Both the position numbers and the translations under genes were made by a program. Positions 60,162-64,000 of a stretch of 64,000 nt of DNA are shown here, in pieces. Below the pieces are notes generated by a model, which searched no databases, had not been told where the DNA came from, and saw only the letters and a list, made by a program, of their open reading frames with translations. This DNA comes from CAZJQD01 sp964548165 [NCBI: uncultured bacterium]. GTDB taxonomy: Bacteria > UBA8481. The stretch covers positions 61,509 to 125,508 of the forward strand of contig CAZJQD010000002.1 of NCBI GenBank assembly GCA_964548165.1, in the 5' to 3' direction. Within the stretch, counting starts at the first letter, position 1. Each line of letters opens with the position of its first letter.

Positions 60162-60977
60162 CTATCTCAGGCTTCGCGGTTGCGGGGATTGAGGGGCGGG
60201 ATTCGAAGGGGCAGGATTATTGGATTGCGCATTTTGCAGCATGAGCTCGCGTCGGGTCTTCTCGTCGAGCTCGCGCTCGGGTCGAGCAAAGTCCTGCGCA
60301 GGTCTCGCGGCGTTCTCCAACTCCGGTTCACTTGTTCCTGCCTGGGTCGTGTGATCGGGTAGGCCGGGTTCGCGTGGCGGTGGCTGGTAGGCCGGTGTTG
60401 GCGGGAGGTCCCAAGGGGTGGAGGGCACTGAGGAGAGGCCGGTCATGACGGGCGGTTGCGCTTCATCCACGATGGCCGTCTGCCCGGGCATCAAGATGAC
60501 GGGATTCCCCACCAGACCCGTAACCTCGACGCTCCCTTCCTCGACGGTGACCGTCGTGCGCTGGCGCTCGTCAAGGGCGACGCTGAACTGCGTCCCGCGC
60601 ACGCCGGCGACGGCCTGGGCCGTGCGGACCGCAAACGCCTCGCTATGGCTCAGGGCGCGCACTCTCGCCGTGACTCGTCCTCTCTGCAGGGTGACCTCCC
60701 GATCGGCCAGCCGGCCTGTCCGTGGCAACACGACCTGTCCTCCGGCGTCGACCGTCAGTCGGGAGGGGCCGTACGTGATCTCCAGCGGACGGTCCGCGGG
60801 CGCCGAGACGACCTCGAAGTCGGGCGGCTGAGGTTCGGCCACGCGAGAATACCTGGTGAACCAGACGATTCCGATGAGGCCCAGGAGCAGGACGAGCGCC
60901 GACCAGCGTAGCACGTCACCCGTGCTCATGGTGAACCGGCGCGGTTGCCGTCGGGATTTGGACTTCAACTCACCCAC
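60162..60977 (-). CDS. FecR-domain membrane protein
   Basis: 271 residues from GTG 60977; ATG at 60929 is possible and would remove a basic leader. A membrane segment (VLRWSALVLLLGLIGIVWF, ~22-40) is followed by a periplasmic FecR domain: 'LEITYGPSRLTVDAGGQVVLPRTGRLADREVTLQRGRVTARVRALSHSEAFAVRTAQAVAGVRGTQFSVAL' with the family mark AVAGVRGTQF, then 'TVTVEEGSVEVTG' and 'LMPGQTAIVDE'. A Pro/Asn-rich tail of ~90 residues follows (NAQSNNPAPSNPAPQSPQP). In the classical system FecR controls an ECF sigma factor; no sigma gene is in the window, and many FecR-domain proteins have other, structural roles. It is 41 bases downstream of the antiporter gene. Confidence 0.82.
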   Translation of the reverse strand: MGELKSKSRRQPRRFTMSTGDVLRWSALVLLLGLIGIVWFTRYSRVAEPQPPDFEVVSAPADRPLEITYGPSRLTVDAGGQVVLPRTGRLADREVTLQRGRVTARVRALSHSEAFAVRTAQAVAGVRGTQFSVALDERQRTTVTVEEGSVEVTGLVGNPVILMPGQTAIVDEAQPPVMTGLSSVPSTPWDLPPTPAYQPPPREPGLPDHTTQAGTSEPELENAARPAQDFARPERELDEKTRRELMLQNAQSNNPAPSNPAPQSPQPRSLR

Positions 60978-61018
60978 GACGCCATGCTAGCACTGTTGGC
61001 CCGTGGGCCGCTACCCCG

Positions 61019-62488
61019 TCACGCGGCGAAGAAGATGAGCGTGATGAGAGCGAAGAGCGGCAGGAGAACGAGCGTCGACCATGCCATGTAGCCAAAGAAG
61101 CTGGGCATCTTCACGCCCGAGGACTCCGCGATGGCCTTGACCATGAAGTTCGGCGCGTTGCCGATGTACGAATTCGCTCCCATCATGACGGCGCCACAGG
61201 AGATGGCTGCCAGGAATTGCGCGGCGGACTTGCCGATCTCGGGGAGAACCTGGTCGCTCATGAGGGCATGGGCGGCAGCCGTCGCCGCGTCGGGCGCGCT
61301 GGCGATTGCGGCGGCGAAGGTGGGCGACGCCGCGGTGAGGTAGCCGACCCCTGTCGACATGAAGGTGAGGTAGGTCGGCGCGTTGTCGAGGAATGAAGAG
61401 AGCATGCCCGTGACCCAGAAGAAGTGCCAGGGCTGGGAGAGCCCCAGCTCCCCGCCGCGGGCCTCCAGGATTGCCAGCGCCGGGATCATCGCCGCGAAGA
61501 TGCCGGCGAAGAGGATGGCCACCTCCTGGATGGGGCCCCAGGAAAAGTGATTGGCGGCCCGGGGACCGTCCGGCGCGAGCTTCAGCGAGAGGCCAATCAT
61601 GGCCAGCATGATGAGCTCGCGGAGGAACGGGAAATGAATGCTGTGTCCTGCCGCCATCAGGGGCTTGGAGGCCAGGACGGCGCCGATCACGCCGGCCAGG
61701 AAGAGGAAGTTGATTTTCCCTGCGACGCCGACGGGCACGTAATCCGCCAGGTCCTCCTTGAGGTGCTGGAGGGATTCCTTGCGGTAGTAGTGCACCTCGA
61801 GGAGCAGGTAGATGCCGATGACTCCCAGGTTGACGATCAACCATTCCTTGGTCAGTTGCATCGTCCAGAAGAAGTCGACGCCCCGCAGGAAGCCCAGGAA
61901 GAGCGGCGGATCGCCCAGCGGGGTCAGGAGCCCTCCGCAATTGCAGACGATGAAGATGAAGAAGATGACCGAGTGCACCTTGTGCTTCCGCTCGGAGTTG
62001 GCCCGCAGGAAGGGGCGGATGAGCACCATGGCGGCGCCGGTCGTGCCGATCAGGTTGGCCAGCACCGCGCCGATGGCATAGAAGGCCACGTTCGTGCCCG
62101 GGGTGCCCAGGAGATTGCCCGTGATGTAGATACCGCCCGAGATCGTGTAGAGGGCCGCGAGCAGGCAGATGAAGGAGATGTACTCCTCGGTCGTGTGAAG
62201 GATCAGGGTTCCGCCGGCGCCTCCGAACTTCATGAGCAGGTACGCGAGGACCGGCGCGCCGAATCCCGCGGCCACGATGATGCGGTTGCGGTTCTGCTCG
62301 AACCAGTGGTGAGCGGTCAGCGGCAGGATGGCGATGCAGAGGAGCAGGCCGACGAAGGGCAGGACGGACCAGATCGGGAGGTCATGTCCGATGGATGCCT
62401 GCGCATTGCTGGATGCGCTCGCGGCCAGCGCCGTGCCTGCCAGCGCGACGACCTGGAGAGCGATTCTCTTGACGGTGCTCGGGTACAT
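61019..62488 (-). CDS. NhaD-type Na+/H+ antiporter
   Basis: 489 residues, about twelve membrane segments. The N-terminus (~1-30) looks like a cleavable signal (ALQVVALAGTALAASASSNAQAS), common in this family in FCB bacteria. Core text: 'FVGLLLCIAILPLTAHHWFEQNR', 'EEYISFICLLAALYTISGGIYITGNLLGTPGTNVAFYAIGAVLANLIGTTGAAMVLIRPFLRAN', 'FFIFIVCNCGGLLTPLGDPPLFLGFLRGVDFFW' and 'MLSSFLDNAPTYLTFM', all hallmarks of the NhaD/ArsB-type ion-transporter superfamily. It exchanges Na+ for H+ at the inner membrane. A strong AGGAGG ribosome site precedes the ATG. Proximity to a decarboxylase-type operon may hint at a sodium economy. Confidence 0.87.
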   Translation of the reverse strand: MYPSTVKRIALQVVALAGTALAASASSNAQASIGHDLPIWSVLPFVGLLLCIAILPLTAHHWFEQNRNRIIVAAGFGAPVLAYLLMKFGGAGGTLILHTTEEYISFICLLAALYTISGGIYITGNLLGTPGTNVAFYAIGAVLANLIGTTGAAMVLIRPFLRANSERKHKVHSVIFFIFIVCNCGGLLTPLGDPPLFLGFLRGVDFFWTMQLTKEWLIVNLGVIGIYLLLEVHYYRKESLQHLKEDLADYVPVGVAGKINFLFLAGVIGAVLASKPLMAAGHSIHFPFLRELIMLAMIGLSLKLAPDGPRAANHFSWGPIQEVAILFAGIFAAMIPALAILEARGGELGLSQPWHFFWVTGMLSSFLDNAPTYLTFMSTGVGYLTAASPTFAAAIASAPDAATAAAHALMSDQVLPEIGKSAAQFLAAISCGAVMMGANSYIGNAPNFMVKAIAESSGVKMPSFFGYMAWSTLVLLPLFALITLIFFAA

Positions 62489-62640
62489 GAATTCCTCCTC
62501 GACCAGCCTCTGCCCCTACGCGTCCGATTGCATCCCCTGCCCGGTCACGCTACGCTCGGCGGTCGGCCGCGTCAAGTCGAGCCCGCTTCACCGGAATGCT
62601 GGTCAACGGGAAGCAACGCGGCCCTGAAAGGGTTCATTCC

Positions 62641-63714
62641 ATGGATATGGGTATCGTTGGTCTGCCGAACGTCGGAAAGTCCACGCTCTTCAACGCCATC
62701 ACCTCCGCCGGCATCCCGGCCGAGAATTTTCCGTTCTGCACTATCGAGCCCAACGTCGGCGTCACCACGCTCCCCGATACGCGGCTGGCCCGACTCAACG
62801 AGCTCTTCAAGCCGACCTCCGCGGTCATCCCAGCGACCGTTCGCTTCGTGGACATCGCCGGGCTCGTCAAGGGCGCTCACGAGGGCCAGGGTCTCGGGAA
62901 CAAGTTTCTCTCCCACATCCGCGAGTGCGACGCGATCGCTCACGTCGTGCGGTGCTTCGAGGATCCGGATGTCGTGCACGTCGACGGTACCGTCGACCCG
63001 ATCCGCGATATCGAGACGATCGAACTGGAGCTCATCTTCGCCGACCTCGACACGGTGAAGAAGCGGATCGCGCGGACCGAGAAGGCCGCCAAGACCGATC
63101 CCAAGCAGCGTCCGGAGCTTGAGTTCCTCAAGCGCCTCGAGGTCGATCTCGATGCCGGCAAGCCCGCCCGCCTCACGGCGATTCCCGAGGAGATGAGCGG
63201 GGTCATGAAGGAACTCTGTCTCCTCTCGCATAAACCCTGCGTGTACGTCTGCAATGTACCGGAATCCGAGGTCGTCACGGGAAATGCCTGGGTGACCGAG
63301 GTGGGGAAACGCGGGGAGACCGTCATGATCTCGGCCCGGATCGAGTCGGAGGTCTCCCAGCTCGACCCTGCCGAGCGGCAGGAATTTCTCCAGTCGCTGG
63401 GCCTCGAGGCCTCGGGGCTCGATCGCGTCGTCCGCGCCGCGTTCCACGCCCTGGGCCTGGCGACGTTCCTGACGGCAGGGGAGAAAGAAGTGCGCGCCTG
63501 GACGTTCCACCGCGGGATGAAGGCGCCCCAGTGCGCGGGCGTCATCCACTCGGACTTTGAGAAGCACTTCATCCGCGCCGAGGTCTGCTCGTTCGCCGAC
63601 CTCGATCGTCTCGGCAGCATGGCGAAGGTGCGCGAGGACGGGTTACTGCGGATCGAGGGCAAGGAGTATGTCATGCAGGACGGCGATGTCGTCTACTTCC
63701 GGGTCGGCGCCTGA
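62641..63714 (+). CDS. ychF: Ribosome-associated ATPase/GTPase YchF (OLA1 family)
   Basis: 357 residues from ATG 62641, with AAAGGG eight bases before it; an ATG upstream (62596) and one at 62647 are less likely. P-loop GLPNVGKST (7-15), switch 'PFCTIEPNVGVTTLPD', 'VDIAGLVKGAHEGQGLGNKFLSHIRECDAIAHVVRCFED' and 'YVCNVPE', the changed NKxD position typical of the ATP-preferring YchF. A helical middle and a C-terminal TGS-like domain 'LATFLTAGEKEVRAWTFHRGMKAPQCAGVIHSDFEKHFIRAEVCSFADL' follow, ending 'GKEYVMQDGDVVYFRVGA'. It binds the ribosome and links to the stress response. Single gene, divergent from the antiporter. Confidence 0.95.
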   Translation: MDMGIVGLPNVGKSTLFNAITSAGIPAENFPFCTIEPNVGVTTLPDTRLARLNELFKPTSAVIPATVRFVDIAGLVKGAHEGQGLGNKFLSHIRECDAIAHVVRCFEDPDVVHVDGTVDPIRDIETIELELIFADLDTVKKRIARTEKAAKTDPKQRPELEFLKRLEVDLDAGKPARLTAIPEEMSGVMKELCLLSHKPCVYVCNVPESEVVTGNAWVTEVGKRGETVMISARIESEVSQLDPAERQEFLQSLGLEASGLDRVVRAAFHALGLATFLTAGEKEVRAWTFHRGMKAPQCAGVIHSDFEKHFIRAEVCSFADLDRLGSMAKVREDGLLRIEGKEYVMQDGDVVYFRVGA

Positions 63715-63762
63715 CGCCGGTCCGCGCTGGTCGAGCACGGTCGTCGCTGTGGAGACGAGCGC

Positions 63763-64000
63763 GTGACGCTCCTTCGCGGCGGCACCGTCGTGACGGCCGC
63801 AGGGACCGCGCGCGCCGATGTGCGCTGGGAGGGAGAGACGATCCTCGCCGTGGGGCCGGACCTGGCTCCCGATCCGGGCGAGGAGGTCGTCGACGCGGGC
63901 GGGGCGTTCATCCTGCCCGGGCTCGTCGACCCGCACCTGCACATACAGCTCGACACGGGCCTCTACAAGACCCCCGATGACTGGCAGATCGGGACGCGCA
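63763..64000 (+). CDS. Dihydropyrimidinase/hydantoinase-type amidohydrolase, 3' end cut by window edge
   Basis: Frame from a GTG at 63763 (GGAG eight bases upstream), open to the window edge: 79 codons. It reads 'LRGGTVVTAAGTARADVRWEGETILAVGPDL', then 'VVDAGGAFILPGLVDPHLHIQLDTGLYKTPDDWQIGT'. The PGLVDPHLHI stretch carries the HxH metal pair of the amidohydrolase superfamily, and the following 'TPDDWQIGT' suits D-hydantoinase/dihydropyrimidinase. It starts 48 bases after ychF. Substrate cannot be fixed from this fragment. Confidence 0.8.
   Translation, partial: MTLLRGGTVVTAAGTARADVRWEGETILAVGPDLAPDPGEEVVDAGGAFILPGLVDPHLHIQLDTGLYKTPDDWQIGTR

Noticed and set aside
61000-61011. GGCCC-GT-GGGCC palindrome between the antiporter and FecR genes
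   Set aside because: Too short and without a T-run; in GC-rich DNA such palindromes are expected by chance.
61424-63058. 544-codon plus-strand frame running from the antiporter gene into ychF
   Set aside because: It overlaps two well-supported genes on other frames and has no recognisable motif; GC-rich shadow.

Overview
The window is GC-rich (roughly two thirds G+C by eye) and densely coded, with no intergenic gap above about 250 bases. I see no rRNA, tRNA, CRISPR array, insertion sequence or phage gene. A PorV/PorQ-type protein, an exoprotein with a FlgD/T9SS-like C-terminus, a PgsB/PgsC/PgsW set and a DprE1/DprE2 pair together suggest an uncultured Gram-negative of the FCB neighbourhood (an Eisenbacteria- or Fibrobacterota-like lineage). 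This is inference from gene content, and the phylum is uncertain.

Left (1-27.9 kb, minus strand): one uninterrupted reading frame of 9,032 codons fills 42% of the window. It encodes a secreted mosaic protein: signal peptide, beta-propeller-like N-terminus, eight beta-helix + fibronectin-III modules, a seven-repeat FG-GAP block, about two dozen Ig-like repeats and a C-terminal FlgD/T9SS-like sorting domain. A PorV/PorQ-type gene, cut by the window edge, follows 26 bases downstream and may be its export partner.

Middle (27.9-38.3 kb): an AsmA/TamB-like envelope protein diverges from miaA. A REP-like palindrome follows miaA. Then comes a tightly overlapping six-gene minus-strand operon, pgsB-pgsC-pgsW-unknown secreted protein-dprE1-like-dprE2-like. 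It joins a poly-gamma-glutamate-type polymer machine to a polyprenyl-phosphoryl-pentose epimerase.

38.4-52.4 kb (plus strand): an exopolysaccharide/O-antigen cluster, mostly with 4-base start/stop overlaps. It holds two GT4 and two GT2 glycosyltransferases, an O-antigen-ligase-like protein, a DUF2723-like membrane protein, a CapD/WbpM-type dehydratase, a polyprenyl-phosphate sugar transferase, two secreted proteins of unknown role and a cyclic-nucleotide-binding domain protein.

52.4-59.9 kb (minus strand): a split threonine/serine exporter, then a propionate (Wood-Werkman) operon. The operon order is methylmalonyl-CoA epimerase, carboxyltransferase 12S subunit, biotin carrier, OadG-like anchor, succinate CoA-transferase and 5S carboxyltransferase subunit. 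Its upstream region has a clear sigma-70-type promoter. Together these convert methylmalonyl-CoA + pyruvate to propionyl-CoA + oxaloacetate and recycle CoA between propionyl-CoA and succinate; the mutase is not in the window.

Right (60-64 kb): a FecR-domain protein and an NhaD-type Na+/H+ antiporter on the minus strand, then ychF and the start of a dihydropyrimidinase-type amidohydrolase on the plus strand.
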